A stretch of DNA of 62,939 bases from Bacillus sp. FJAT-52991 (GCF_037201805.1 NZ_CP147406.1:1-62939), one strand, 5' to 3'. Shown: positions 41,567-52,067, counted from the first letter of the stretch. Notes: generated by a model from the letters alone, not told the origin. A program made the numbers and translations.

Positions 41567-44500
41567 TTGAAGAAAATGATAGCGAAACTTTTGGTTTTTT
41601 CTATGTTTTGCAGTATTTTGCCTATGAATCCAGTGGCAGCTGAACATCCAAAAGAAACCAAAAAGCCAACACCTGTTGTACAGAAAAAAAAGAAAGAATT
41701 GATCGAAAAACGAACGGAAATCTCGAAAACGTATCAAAATCCAGATGGAACGCTGACAACGGAGATTTCTCCATCACCGCTCCATTATAAAGATCCTTCT
41801 TCAAAACAATGAAAAGAGATTGATAACACGCTTGAAGTAGATTCCACATCGGATACGATCTCAAATGCGGCAAATACATTTGATGTTGATTTCTCGAAAG
41901 AATGGTCACAAAATAAGACAGCGGTTGAAGTAGAAGAAGGGGATACATCAATTTCTTTGACTCCAGTGCCAACGGATAAAAAAGGAAAAGCGCCCAATCA
42001 TGCTTCTGCCAAAGTCAATAAAAACAGTGTTACCTATCAGGAAGCATTCGATGATACTGACTTAACGTATACTGTAGGGAACCAAAAGGTGAAAGAAGAT
42101 ATCCTTTTAAAGGAAAAGCCACAGCCAGATGAAGTCATTTCCTACTCTTTTGCTATTGATTTAAAAGGATTGACGTATCAGGTTGAAGAAGATGGTCGAG
42201 TGTTATTTAAAGATAAAAAAACGAAAAAACCTCTTTACTACTTAGAGAAGCCGTATATGTATGATTCATTTACACCTGAAGGGTTTGTCAGTTTTTCAGA
42301 TACTTCTATTCCAGAAGGAGCTACGTCCTATGATGTAGACATGAATATCCGGAAGAAAGGACATCAACTTCTTGTTGATATTATCCCGGATCAGAAGTGG
42401 ATACTAGATGACAGTCGTGTCTATCCTGTCACCATTGACCCAACCATTGCGAAGTATCAGCCGGTTACGGAATTGATCGATACAAATATTCGCAGTGCGA
42501 GCCCTACTCAAACGGGTGGCGCCGATTTGGAACTTGGAGCTGGACTTCATAAGAATTCAACCACAACTAATGTGATCCGCTCTTTATTAAAATTTGATAT
42601 ACCTGATTTTCCAGCGGGAGTCCGAGTTCTTGATGCAGAGTTAAATTTATGGGCTTCTTCCGTATGGAATGATACACCTGTCCAGCTAGATCTTTATCCG
42701 ATGGCCAGCGACTGGCAGGAAAACTATGCGACATGGAATCGCCGGACTTCTTCCGCTCTGTGGACTACTAACGGAGGGGATTATCATCCAACTAAGTTTT
42801 CTTCTCAAAATGTTGGAGCATTAGGCAGTACTTTGGAGGACAATCATTATAAATGGTCTATTACACCATCTTATATGGAACAAATCTTAGCATCACCCAA
42901 TCAAAGTCTTGGATTCTTACTAAAGTCTGCTTCAGAAGGAACAGCTTCTTATAAAAAGTTTTATTCCGGAGATAACCTAAATTATGCAGGCTATTCACCT
43001 TTACTTACGATTACTTACGTATCCAACAGTCGTCTTGGCCTAGAAGATTACTGGACATATAATGAGCAGGAATTAGCAGATGGACAAGCTTATGTCAATT
43101 TGGGAACGGGAAATGGAGTTGTTCAGTTTACTGATTTTGATATTAGCGGCCGCGGTAGCTCTGGTATTTCATTTGAACGAACGTATAATACAAAAGCTTC
43201 CGAAGTAGATGCCTTTGGACGAGGCTGGTCGTTTACCGGTTCGGAAAGCATAACGGAAATGACAGCCGATAAAACGATCACTTATACCGACCGAGACGGC
43301 ACCGTTCATGTTTTTCCTTACAATGCAACTACAGGAACATATCAGTCGCCAGCTGGAACGTACTTAACCCTTATAAAGGATGGAACAGATGGTTATAAAC
43401 TGACTGACAAATACGGAAATGTGTCCCGTTTTAAAAAGATTGCTCAAGATCCCGAAACATCTGGCTATACGGTAGCCAAATTAGAATATGAACAAGACCG
43501 TAATGGCAATACAACTGCCTACACCTATGATACGAAAGGAAATGTAAGGAGTATTACAGATGCTTCTGGTCGTGTTATGACCATTAGTTATGACCCTTGG
43601 GGCATTTCTAGTGTTACATTTGAAGGCAAAAAAGTAACCTATCATTATACGTATGAAGGACAATTAAAAGAAGTACGAAAGTATAAGGATTCAACCAATT
43701 ACGTATCCACATTCTTTGCTTATTATCCTGATGGAAAAATGGAAAAAATTGTGGATGCAAACGAAAAAGTCACCAAGCTTAATTATGAAAACGGGTTTAT
43801 CCACTCCATTGAACAACCGTCCACAACAGGAGAAACCATCCCTGTCACAGAATATGCTTATAATATTGCAACCTATACATCAGAAGTGACTGATCCAGAG
43901 GGTGGTGTCACTAAATATAAAATGAATGACAACTATGTAATACAGTCCATTACAGACCCATTAGGTGATACCGTTGAATACATGGAAATGGATGCGAACT
44001 TTAATCCGAAAAAAATAAAGGATGCGGAAGGAAACACTACTAACAATCTGTATGATTCAAAAGGTAATGTGTTAGAAGAAAAAGATCCAAAAGGTAACAC
44101 AACGACGTATACGTATGACGAGTATAGCAACATGAAAACGATGACCGATGCTAAGGGTACAACGACGTATATATATAATACAAAAGGGGATCTTATTAGC
44201 ATTAAAGATCCAGCTGGTCATTTAACGCAGTATGAATACGATGAGTATGGAAACAAAACATCGACCATCTTCCCTGACGGATCGAAAGAATTTTATACGT
44301 ATGATCAGTTAAATAACTATCAGAAAACGGCTGTCGATCCTTTAGGACGGACAACTGTAACACTGACTGATGCTTTTGGAAATGTAACAAGTATAAAAGA
44401 GCCGAAAGGAAATACTACCTCTTTCACCTATGATCAGCGCCAGCTATTGACATCTGTAAAAGATGCCAAAAACGATGTAACGTCTTATGGATATGATGAA

Positions 44501-46362
44501 AATGGAAACATGACGACAATAACTAATGCGGCTGGTAAAATCGTTAATCTGACATATAATGATCAGAATCAGGTTACATCCCGAAAAGAGCCTATGGGGG
44601 AAACTACATTCATGTCATATGATGAAAATGGGAATGTAGTATCTATTAGAAAGCCAGTGGATGAAGGGAAAATAGTAACTATTCAAAATGAATATGATGC
44701 GGTTAACCAGCTAAAAGCTGTCTTGACTGACGGAATGAAAAAATGGTCCTATGATTATGATGGCAATGGCAATGTAAAGCAAGTGACAGATGAAACAACT
44801 CAGCAGACAAAAGTGATGGAATATGATGAAAATGGCAATTTGGAAAAAGAGACAAAGGGAAGCCAATCGATCACTTATGGCTACAATGGAGTGAACGAGC
44901 TTACTTCTGCCAAACAATTGTAGAGCAGTCATATGGAATAAATACAAATGGACAACTAGAAAAAGTATCTCGTAATGGTAGCGAACAAGTAGATCAGAAA
45001 TATACAAAAAATGGCCTATTGGATATTTTGACTTATGCGAACGGCGTTGTGGCTGATCCAGAATATGACGCAGCTCAGCAACTGAAGACGCTATCCATAA
45101 AGCGAGGAACATCTAACCTATTATCTGAGTCATTTGATTACGATGAAAATGGAAATATCAAAGAGACCACCTCTTCTCAAGGAAATCGCTCTTACACATA
45201 TGATGAGCTAAATCAATTGCGAAGTGAGACTCTTCCTGATGGTACAATAGAATCCTATGAATATGATGCTGTTGGTAATCGGTTGAAAAAAACAGCAGAT
45301 AAAAATGGACAGAGTGAAACAACAACGTATACCTATAACGATAATAACCAATTGACAGCGGTGAACGGACAATCGTATACGTATGACAAAAGCGGCAACC
45401 GTAAGCGGGACAATCGCTTTATTTATGAGTATGATGCATTTAATGAGTTAACAATGATTAAAAATCTTTCTGGACAGGTAATCGCAACCTATAAATATGA
45501 TGAACAAGGTCGCCGGGTTAGCAAAACGGTGAATGGAAAGACAACCAATTATCATTATGACCAAGGGATTCAAGTTCTATTTGAAACAGACGACAACGGT
45601 ACAATTACAGCAGAATACAGTTACGATCAAAGTGGATTCCCCTTGACAATGACAAAAAATGGTCAGACATACTATTATGTATTAAACGGCCATAAAGACG
45701 TTGTGGCATTAACTGATGCGTCTGGAAATGTCGTAGCTTCTTATAAGTACGATGCATGGGGAAATGTCCTATCGCAAAGCGGTGAAATAGCAGAAAGCAA
45801 TCCTTATCGTTATGCAGGTTATCGATATGATGAGGAGAGCAATCTGTATTACTTAATAGCTAGATACTATCAAGCTTCTGAAGGTGTTTTCTTATCTAGA
45901 GATCCAGATGCTGGCGATATTAACGATTCCAAAACTCTAAATGGTTATAACTACGCTAATAATAATCCGATAATGAATTATGATCCTGATGGACATCTCG
46001 CTAGAGCCGTAGCACAAATTTTAGCGTCAATAGCATCTGTAGCAATGAAAAAGTTATTTGATTATGGAGAAGAGAAAGCAAAAAAATATCTTAAAAAACA
46101 CTTGATTCCTCAGATTAAAAAAATAACAAAACACTTCAAGGTTATATGGAACAAAAAGGATCATTTGATATATGTGTATGATCCCACAATAAAAGGAAGC
46201 AGTGGAAGACTATTTGCAATAGAGAAGGGGCCAGCAATGTATAAGAATAATAAAACCGGAAAGAAGAAAAAGATGTCTGGTTATTGGCATTATCACATTG
46301 GTCCAACCGGACACTATCAACCTAGCTGGGCTGCTCCGAGAGGTTATACAATTATTAAATGA
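41567..46362 (+). pseudogene. Wall-associated RHS/YD-repeat toxin (WapA-like), broken twice
   Basis: TTG 41567 follows GGAGGAG and a signal peptide (LLVFSMFCSILPMNPVAA). A TGA at 41810..41812 interrupts SKQ-KEID (probably Trp originally). The frame resumes with a DNRLRE-type N-terminal region, many YD repeats (TYDENGN, YDELNQL) and an RHS core ending in RDPDAGDINDSKTLNGYNY. A one-base frameshift lies near 44915 (SAKQL-stop against TIVEQSYGI). The C-terminal tip of about 125 residues after NYDPDGHL (KKLFDYGEEKAKKYLKKHLI, then GYWHYHIGPTGHYQPSW) is the toxin. Full length would be about 1600 residues. Confidence 0.85.
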
Positions 46363-46373
46363 GCAGGTGTAAA

Positions 46374-46943
46374 ATGAAAAAGAATATAACTATCACTGAT
46401 GGAGATTTATGTATATTGGAGCATATACATTTAAATTTTAAAGATTTCTCATCATGGGACTTTCTTACAGACGGAACGTATCCCGATGGAACGAGCGATA
46501 TAGAAGAATTAACAAGAGCTTTCTTAGATTCTATGTTAACACCTCCTTTCTTTATCGTATTTGAAGAATACCCTGAATTGAAGAGTAAAATTGAATCCCA
46601 ATTGCAAGAGAATGAAATTGAATACCATATAATGGAAGTGGCATTCGATATTGTCTGTATAAAAATAGGCAGGAAAGAGCAATATTCTTTGGTGTTGTCT
46701 TTGTTAGATTATACTTTAGAGATTCATATACTCGCAGGTAATGAATTACAATTAGAAGATGTCATTCCTGTAGTGAGTCATGAAGGTGCTATACAGTATG
46801 ACCTAATAGACATAGAACGTTTGCATACGTTTGTTTATATAATGGAATTTGGTATCCAATACTGTACCCGTGATAATCAACTTGATCAAAAGAAGTTAGC
46901 TGATTTTTCCTTAGCAGGATTTCATCTAATGGAACAAATATGA
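46374..46943 (+). CDS. Probable immunity protein for the RHS toxin tip
   Basis: It encodes 189 residues from ATG 46374, after AGGTGTAAA; a longer frame overlaps the toxin stop. It is acidic and soluble: KNITITDGDLCILEHIHLNF, then DIEELTRAFLDSMLTPPFFI and ERLHTFVYIMEFGIQY. Its position immediately after the toxin tip is the standard place of the cognate immunity gene in RHS systems. The family was not recognised. It stays intact although the toxin gene is broken, which would protect against siblings. Confidence 0.65.
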   Translation: MKKNITITDGDLCILEHIHLNFKDFSSWDFLTDGTYPDGTSDIEELTRAFLDSMLTPPFFIVFEEYPELKSKIESQLQENEIEYHIMEVAFDIVCIKIGRKEQYSLVLSLLDYTLEIHILAGNELQLEDVIPVVSHEGAIQYDLIDIERLHTFVYIMEFGIQYCTRDNQLDQKKLADFSLAGFHLMEQI

Positions 46944-46998
46944 TCTGAAGGATAGTTTTATCAGTATATGGGTACAAGATAGGATAGACAGTATCCAT

Positions 46999-47310
46999 AT
47001 GATCCATTATTCAAGTAACAACCCAATTATGAATATGGATCCAAACGGACATTACTCTGTTAAAAAGTACTCATGGGGAATCAAATTGAGATTGTCGTCT
47101 AAAGAGGTAGGAAAACTAGTTGGTTCAATAGAAGCAGGATATGCTGGGTCTTCAGCAGTGGCGTATGTGGTTTATAGAATGGTCCCGAAAGCTTGGTATT
47201 CTTTATTTACTGCTGTATCGATTAGTGCTCTAAAAATAGCTGATAGAGTTGGTAAGCCGGGAATTACATTATATGTTTACTATACGCGCCCGATATATTT
47301 TTTACCTTAA
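46999..47310 (+). pseudogene. Orphan RHS toxin tip (alternative C-terminal module)
   Basis: It starts with a piece of the RHS core end (YSSNNPIMNMDPNGHY, compare ANNNPIMNYDPDGHL in the main gene) and continues as a different C-terminal domain: VKKYSWGIKLRLSSKEVGKL, SIEAGYAGSSAVAYVVYRMV, then WYSLFTAVSISALKIADRVG. It has no ribosome site of its own. Such silent tips downstream of an RHS gene can be swapped in by recombination through the conserved core sequence. The hydrophobic character suggests a membrane-active toxin. Confidence 0.65.
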
Positions 47311-47337
47311 TGATAAACTCAATTAGGAGTTAATTAA

Positions 47338-47505
47338 ATGAAAAAGTTAGAAAAATTCTATATTTTCCTCTTATGTCTTCTTTTAATAATAGTTATGTGT
47401 AACGTAGTAATTGTAAAAGGAAAAATTATAGGTGATTATTTAGATCTTCTTTTCATAATAATTGTGTTGTTAATCGGCTTTTTTATGATTATTAGAAAAA
47501 AATGA
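47338..47505 (+). CDS. Two-helix membrane protein, probable immunity for the orphan tip
   Basis: It encodes 55 residues after AGGAG (seven nt to the ATG). There are two membrane helices: FYIFLLCLLLIIVMCNVVIV and LLFIIIVLLIGFFMII, ending RKK. It is placed 27 bp after the orphan toxin tip, as immunity genes are. A membrane immunity protein fits a hydrophobic, membrane-targeting toxin. The assignment rests on position. Confidence 0.55.
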   Translation: MKKLEKFYIFLLCLLLIIVMCNVVIVKGKIIGDYLDLLFIIIVLLIGFFMIIRKK

Positions 47506-47548
47506 AAACCTATGTAAGATTGATTAATTAGATGGATAAGGGACAGGT

Positions 47549-47720
47549 ACCTTGTCTTTTTACGATGACAATGGAAACATAACAGAGGTCACTTCTTCCC
47601 AAGGAAACCGTTCTTACACCTATGATAAGCTGAATCAGCTGAAAAGCTAGATGCTACCGGATGGCATCTTATGAATATGATGCAGGGGGGGGGACCGGAC
47701 GAAAAAAACAACAGTAAAAA
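47549..47720 (+). pseudogene. Decayed RHS/YD-repeat fragment
   Basis: FYDDNGNITEVTSSQGNRSY then TYDKLNQLKS and a stop match the main RHS gene near 45130..45290. A nine-G tract (about 47685..47693) lies at its end. It is likely the scar of another displaced toxin tip. Confidence 0.7.
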
Positions 47721-48229
47721 TGGACAAAGTTTGTGGCTATTTTAACGGATGTTTTTCTTATAATAAGAGCAAGAAGCAAAAAAGTTACTAAATAAATAGA
47801 AGCATTTGCTGATAAAGAGTGTCATGTACTATTTATATTTAGTTTGGTATCTGACACTTTCTTTTTAATAACTATGAGGTTTTTGTACGAGAGTATAAAA
47901 TATTTTGTGTAAATGAATAGAACGCCAAAAAAGAAAGACCTTTTTTTGGGTAGAATTGAGTTAACACACGTAATGGTCAACCAAATGTAGACGTTAAGTC
48001 GAATTGGTTCATACGCAATTTTGGTGAACAAGCACGAGGGGTTTGTGTAATCCTTTGTTTTACTTTAACGGTGTTTTATAACTATTTTATCCAAAGTAAC
48101 TTAATATATCAAAAGTTACATTGAATCCCCCAACAAAACTGCATTTTCTCCAGTTTTGTGATAAGATCAAGATATCGAAAAATAAGTTACATTCAAATCA
48201 TTGATTTTACTGTATTGTTGGAGGTGACG
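47721..48229. other. Intergenic region
   Basis: No supported gene. GTAACTT (48101) and AAGTTAC (about 48118) form an imperfect dyad upstream of the recombinase gene, with a further AAGTTAC at 48185. It may be a binding site for that recombinase. Confidence 0.3.
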
Positions 48230-48817
48230 ATGAAATTGGCGACGACAGCTACTAAAAGTAAAAAAGAGGAAATAAAAGATGTACAGCCGATTCGGTCTTT
48301 GGAAAAAATCAGTGACATGAAATGGTCGTTAAAAAAATGGTGTGGCGAAAGAGATTACATTTTATTCCTGATCGGGATCAACGTCGGTCTTCGCGTTGGA
48401 GACTTGCTAAAGTTGAAGGTGAGTGACGTAAAAGGAAAAAAACGGATCACTGTCAGGGAAGGAAAAACGAAAAAACCCCGTGTGATCCATTTAAACAATA
48501 TTTATGATGAAATTGACGCATACATCGACAACATGAAAAAATCAGAATGGCTGTTTCCGAGCCGAAAAGGCAATCAGCCGATCAGCCGGGTGCAAGCCTA
48601 CCGCCAATTAAACAAGGCGGCAGAAATGGTAGATATTAATGAAGGAATTGGTACGCACACGATGAGAAAAACCTTTGGCTATTGGCATTACAAACAGTTT
48701 AAAGACGTGGCCGAGTTGCAAAAGATCCTGAATCATTCACATCCGGAAGTGACGCTAAGATACATTGGGATTACAGATGAGCAGATTGAGAATAATTTGA
48801 ATCAGTTTATGTTGTAG
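48230..48817 (+). CDS. Small tyrosine recombinase (Xer-like), second copy
   Basis: It encodes 195 residues from ATG 48230, directly after GGAGGTGACG; the longer frame is rejected. Catalytic motifs: INVGLRVGDLLKL (Arg), REGKTKKPRVIHL (Lys), HTMRKTFGY, LNHSHPEVTLRYIGI (His and Tyr). It has only the catalytic domain plus a short Lys-rich N-terminus. It is related to the proteins at 21559 and 61440 but far from identical, so these are old paralogues or separate acquisitions. Likely roles are multimer resolution or cassette exchange. Confidence 0.9.
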   Translation: MKLATTATKSKKEEIKDVQPIRSLEKISDMKWSLKKWCGERDYILFLIGINVGLRVGDLLKLKVSDVKGKKRITVREGKTKKPRVIHLNNIYDEIDAYIDNMKKSEWLFPSRKGNQPISRVQAYRQLNKAAEMVDINEGIGTHTMRKTFGYWHYKQFKDVAELQKILNHSHPEVTLRYIGITDEQIENNLNQFML

Positions 48818-48862
48818 GGGGCGTTTGGAAGGAACGGCATACAAGGGCATATATAATAGAAG

Positions 48863-48902
48863 AAAAGCGGTGTCATTCGTTGATGAATGATGCCGCTTTT
48901 TG
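48863..48902 (+). terminator. Terminator of the recombinase gene
   Basis: AAAAGCGGTGTCATTC pairs with GAATGATGCCGCTTTT around TGATGA-like loop bases, followed by T. Confidence 0.85.
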
Positions 48903-49006
48903 CTTGTTTGTATCATCAATTCTCATTTTCGATGCTTCTTCCTAATTTTATTGTTATATATAGTTAAAAGAAATAAGTCCCTTTGGTGTTTAAATTTTTA
49001 GATTCT

Positions 49007-50227
49007 TCACCATTCTCTCCATTCTAGAGATGTATCTCCAAACAATTCAACTTCTTTTTTTGCTAAAATTTCCTCGATGAAATCACACAATTCTTCCCTT
49101 TCCGTTGTTTCAATAAAGTAATTATACTTTTGATTTAACTCATTTAATTGAAGTACCAATTCCTTCACATAAACCAATGCCTTCTCATTAGTTAGTTTCT
49201 CCTCTTGAATGACTTTTTGGTAAAAAACTTTTAATACACTTTCTGTGGCACCAATATTTTCTTCTGTGAATTGGAAATCTACCTCCATTTCATCGCGCCA
49301 CTTTTCTGTCGGCAGTTCAATTATTGCTTGTTCAGCATAATCTGTCGGCATTTTAATGATTCTTTCTTTTCCTTTAAAATCTTTTAACGAATGTGTGTAA
49401 TGCTTTTTATCTTGAAAATTAACTATGTCCACATGCAAACATGGATTTAGATCACCATCTCGAATAAAAGTTGAATAAAAATTTAGAAAAATTATATTCT
49501 TTAAATTTTTCGCAAACTTCAAAGAAGGGATTTCACCACAGCCTAATAATGTAAGTTCTTTTAAATGATACAAATGATGCAACTCATGAAAATCAGCAAT
49601 TTTTTTGCACGATTCTATTACTAGTTTTTCCAATGAATGATTTAACACTTTCAAATCACCTATATGAACCAAACTCTTCAAGTTGTCTAAGTTTATTTCT
49701 TTTAATTTATTCATATTTTCAATTCCCAAAAGAGAATCGATCCGAGAATCAGAAATGACCAATTTTTCAAGATTCATCAGAGACTTTAAATTTGATAAAT
49801 CCCTTTCTGTCGGCCTATATTTCCATAAACCTAATTCTTTTAAATTGGTTAACTGTTCAAGACCCTTTATTCGTTTATTCCAATCAATATAAAGGGACTT
49901 TAATGTGACTAGTTTACTTAAGTCTAATTCGATATTTCGATTGTCGTCTACTTCGCTAAAAGATAAACCTAATAAATTTTTAATATGATACACACCAGAG
50001 ATATCTGTTAAGAAGGAATTCATGACATCTAAATACTGTACATTTGGACATTCACTCAAAAAACTTATACTTTTCTCTCGATAATACAACTCATTAATCT
50101 CGATTTTTTTTATATCGTTTTCATTAATATATTTAATACATTCAGCTAAATGCTTTTGAGAAATACAAACACATTTTTCCTCTTCCCTTTCTCTTATTGT
50201 TACATTCCCTATTTTATATAGTTCCAT
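49007..50227 (-). CDS. Leucine-rich repeat protein
   Basis: It encodes 406 residues from ATG 50227, after GGAGGGGAAC. About eight LRRs lie between 50 and 270 (for example LTNLKELGLWKYRPTERDLS, LMNLEKLVISDSRIDSLLGI and LYHLKELTLLGCGEIPSLKF). There is no signal peptide or anchor, so it is cytoplasmic. The C-terminal 130 residues are acidic and helical. Cytoplasmic LRR proteins on mobile DNA often act as immunity or recognition factors, but no specific role is visible. A 21-codon frame with a better ribosome site precedes it in the same transcript. Confidence 0.6.
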   Translation of the reverse strand: MELYKIGNVTIREREEEKCVCISQKHLAECIKYINENDIKKIEINELYYREKSISFLSECPNVQYLDVMNSFLTDISGVYHIKNLLGLSFSEVDDNRNIELDLSKLVTLKSLYIDWNKRIKGLEQLTNLKELGLWKYRPTERDLSNLKSLMNLEKLVISDSRIDSLLGIENMNKLKEINLDNLKSLVHIGDLKVLNHSLEKLVIESCKKIADFHELHHLYHLKELTLLGCGEIPSLKFAKNLKNIIFLNFYSTFIRDGDLNPCLHVDIVNFQDKKHYTHSLKDFKGKERIIKMPTDYAEQAIIELPTEKWRDEMEVDFQFTEENIGATESVLKVFYQKVIQEEKLTNEKALVYVKELVLQLNELNQKYNYFIETTEREELCDFIEEILAKKEVELFGDTSLEWREW

Positions 50228-50261
50228 GTTCCCCTCCATGATAAATTTGTTCTTGAAATGT

Positions 50262-50327
50262 TTAAAGCCTCTTAGAATAAAGATACCCTAATAGTTCAAA
50301 GGCTTGAGCGACATTATACATGTTCAT
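50262..50327 (-). CDS. 21-residue ORF leading the LRR transcript
   Basis: ATG 50327 follows GAAAGGGGTG at three nt and encodes MNMYNVAQAFELLGYLYSKR plus Leu. It may be a truncated regulator (the start looks like an HTH entry helix) or a leader peptide. It ends 34 bp before the LRR start. Confidence 0.35.
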   Translation of the reverse strand: MNMYNVAQAFELLGYLYSKRL

Positions 50328-50367
50328 TTCACCCCTTTCATACAACGATTGTTTGATTAAGTTCAAT

Positions 50368-50385
50368 ATACAACAACTGTTGTAT
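50368..50385. promoter_or_regulatory. Operator-like palindrome upstream of the LRR transcript
   Basis: ATACAACA-AC-TGTTGTAT, eight-base perfect arms. A related half (ATACAACGATTGTTTGAT) lies about 30 bp nearer the start. Confidence 0.45.
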
Positions 50386-50450
50386 TAATAGAAGAAACTC
50401 GTCATTTTGTATCATCTGTATCTTAACAGCATATAATAAAGATAAAGTCA

Positions 50451-50470
50451 TTTGTAGACGTCTACAAATT
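50451..50470. promoter_or_regulatory. Perfect 20-bp palindrome at the XRE promoter
   Basis: ATTTGTAGACGTCTACAAAT is fully self-complementary and lies just upstream of the -10 TTATAAT (about 50474..50480) of the XRE/ImmA operon, covering the -35. It is the expected operator of the XRE repressor. Confidence 0.7.
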
Positions 50471-50506
50471 TGTTATAATAAATGTATACGAAAGGGGTGA
50501 TGACGG

Positions 50507-50845
50507 ATGAAAACAAATGAAGCAGTGATCCGCAAAATGAAGGCTTGGCTAAAAGAGCAAGGTCATTCTTATCAATGGCTGGCGCATGAGCTTGGGGTCA
50601 GTAAATCCTTAGTTGGTCATATGTTATCAGGCGAACGAACATTGTTGCCGAAACGAATAGAAGAATTTGCCCGAGTGATGAATGTATCTGTCACAGAGTT
50701 AGTGAAGAATGAAGTGGCTCAATCGGGCCCGCTCACTTATCAACTGCGAGGTAAATTGTCGAATCGCCGTTCAAAGCGGGAGTTAGATACCTTGTTATTT
50801 GCGATTGAAGATTATGTAGGTCTCAAAGAGCAGGTGAGAGAATGA
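50507..50845 (+). CDS. XRE-family repressor (ImmR-like)
   Basis: It encodes 112 residues after AAAGGGGTGATG. The N-terminal HTH reads WLKEQGHSYQWLAHELGVSK then SLVGHMLSGERTLLPKRIEE. The C-terminal part (LSNRRSKRELDTLLFAIEDY) probably dimerises. It overlaps the metallopeptidase gene by four bases (ATGA). In ImmR/ImmA pairs the peptidase cleaves the repressor to relieve repression. Confidence 0.85.
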   Translation: MKTNEAVIRKMKAWLKEQGHSYQWLAHELGVSKSLVGHMLSGERTLLPKRIEEFARVMNVSVTELVKNEVAQSGPLTYQLRGKLSNRRSKRELDTLLFAIEDYVGLKEQVRE

Positions 50846-51582
50846 ATCACCAAAAACAGACGGAAATGATAGCGGAAGCCTTTGCTGCAAGCTTTATAGA
50901 AGATACCATTGGCCGTGATATTTTTATTGGTTCACATATTGAACGAATTCTTGCTGATCAGGTGACGGTCATTTATCAATATGTTGAAGATCAAGCATAC
51001 TTTGGCGCCGCGATACAGCATCAGAACGGTGAACAATTTGTTGCTTTAAATACGTACCATTCTTTACGGTTGCGTTATTTTACAGCCGCGCATGAGCTAT
51101 GGCATTTATTAGAGGGAAGCCAATATCAAGATGAAAATTTTGATCATGAAAGAGCCGCAGACCGATTTGCCGCAGCCATTATGCTGCCGAAAGCTTTAAC
51201 GCTCGAGCTATGGAGAAAGTTTAAAAAGCTATACAATGCGGAACAAGCTATTCTGCAAATAGCGGATTTAGCGGCTGTTCCATATGTAGCGGTTCTTCGC
51301 CGATTAGCTGAACTGGGCGAGAATGTATCTGGTTTAGCATCATCAGAAGAAGAATGGATGACCAAGCGTTCTCCATACAACCTTCCTGAATCTGTGCTGG
51401 ATCAACCGATGCCATTTACTCGTTTTAGTGCTTATGAACAAGCAGTAGACGCGGCAATGGAACAAGCGAAACTTGATAACTTAGCCGCAGCCAATAAGCT
51501 CACCCATTTTGCGCCTGAAAAAGCTAAGAAGTATCAAGAAGAAACGCTGCTTGCCTATGAGGAAAACAAAGATGAAGCGTAG
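50842..51582 (+). CDS. ImmA/IrrE-type metallopeptidase
   Basis: It encodes 246 residues. The zinc site is HELWH in RYFTAAHELWHLLEGSQY (about residues 86-90), with the third ligand region DHERAADRFAAAIMLP. These are the COG2856 signatures. A C-terminal segment of about 90 residues is helical. It is coupled to the XRE repressor upstream and overlaps the remnant PIN gene downstream. Together these form a known kind of three-gene toxin-antitoxin-like module, here missing its toxin. Confidence 0.88.
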   Translation: MNHQKQTEMIAEAFAASFIEDTIGRDIFIGSHIERILADQVTVIYQYVEDQAYFGAAIQHQNGEQFVALNTYHSLRLRYFTAAHELWHLLEGSQYQDENFDHERAADRFAAAIMLPKALTLELWRKFKKLYNAEQAILQIADLAAVPYVAVLRRLAELGENVSGLASSEEEWMTKRSPYNLPESVLDQPMPFTRFSAYEQAVDAAMEQAKLDNLAAANKLTHFAPEKAKKYQEETLLAYEENKDEA

Positions 51583-51709
51583 TGGCAAAGTATTTATCGA
51601 TGCAAATATGATTATTCACGCAGCGGTCTATCATTTGATTGGAATGAACGGCACCGCTTTTGTAGGATTAACCCTCATTTCCGCTCTTCTCCCGCACTTC
51701 AATGAATAG
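51572..51709 (+). pseudogene. PIN-domain gene, truncated after the first strand
   Basis: MKRSGKVFIDANMIIHAAVY carries the first PIN acidic residue (FIDAN). After about 25 codons the sequence becomes unrelated (VGLTLISALLPHFNE) and stops, so the nuclease core is lost. The start overlaps the end of the metallopeptidase gene by 11 bases. Loss of the toxin leaves the regulator pair as an orphan. Confidence 0.6.
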
Positions 51710-51827
51710 TTGCCCTCTTTCCCTTCTTTAAAGGCTACAGTACATGATTTTTCCTTCCAAGAGAATGCACATTCCCTCAGAAAAAAGAAGTGTTTGAATA
51801 GAAGTCTGTATTTTTACAGTGTAGTTG

Positions 51828-51856
51828 TTGTACCTTGCTAAAAACACTTATATACT
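51828..51856 (+). promoter_or_regulatory. Promoter of the tandem-hairpin RNA and DUF3800 gene
   Basis: TTGTAC and TATACT separated by exactly 17 bp, close to the sigma-A consensus. Transcription would start near 51863, 45 bp before the first hairpin. Confidence 0.65.
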
Positions 51857-51907
51857 GATTTCAGTAGTACTCAAAAAGATATTTCAAATAAACAAAAAAT
51901 AACTCAA

Positions 51908-51978
51908 CCCTGCTAAACGGAAGCGGGGAAGAGTTATCTTTGCTGAGTGCGCCAGCCCTGCTAAACGGAAGCGGGGAA
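51908..51978 (+). ncRNA. Two tandem hairpin repeats upstream of DUF3800
   Basis: CCCTGCTAAACGGAAGCGGG plus GAA occurs at 51908..51930 and again, identical, at 51956..51978 (period 48). Each folds as CCCTGC/GCGGGG with a nine-base loop TAAACGGAA. The intervening 25 bases differ from the repeat. Families of candidate structured RNAs associated with DUF3800 genes have been reported from comparative genomics; this one lies 90 bp before such a gene on the same strand. It may be a cis-regulator or a guide/antitoxin RNA. Confidence 0.65.
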
Positions 51979-52067
51979 AGCAACACTCTACGTACTATTA
52001 TTCCTTACTCATAAGAATAATACTTATTGTTTCTAGTGTCAATATTTCAAATGAAGGATGATTATAA

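Noticed and set aside
47822..48031. Minus-strand 69-codon frame
   Set aside because: No ribosome site, no recognisable domain, AT-rich; not supported.
51908..51978. Type III toxin-antitoxin (ToxIN) locus
   Set aside because: There are only two repeats, and the following gene is a DUF3800 protein of 315 residues, not a ToxN-like endoribonuclease.
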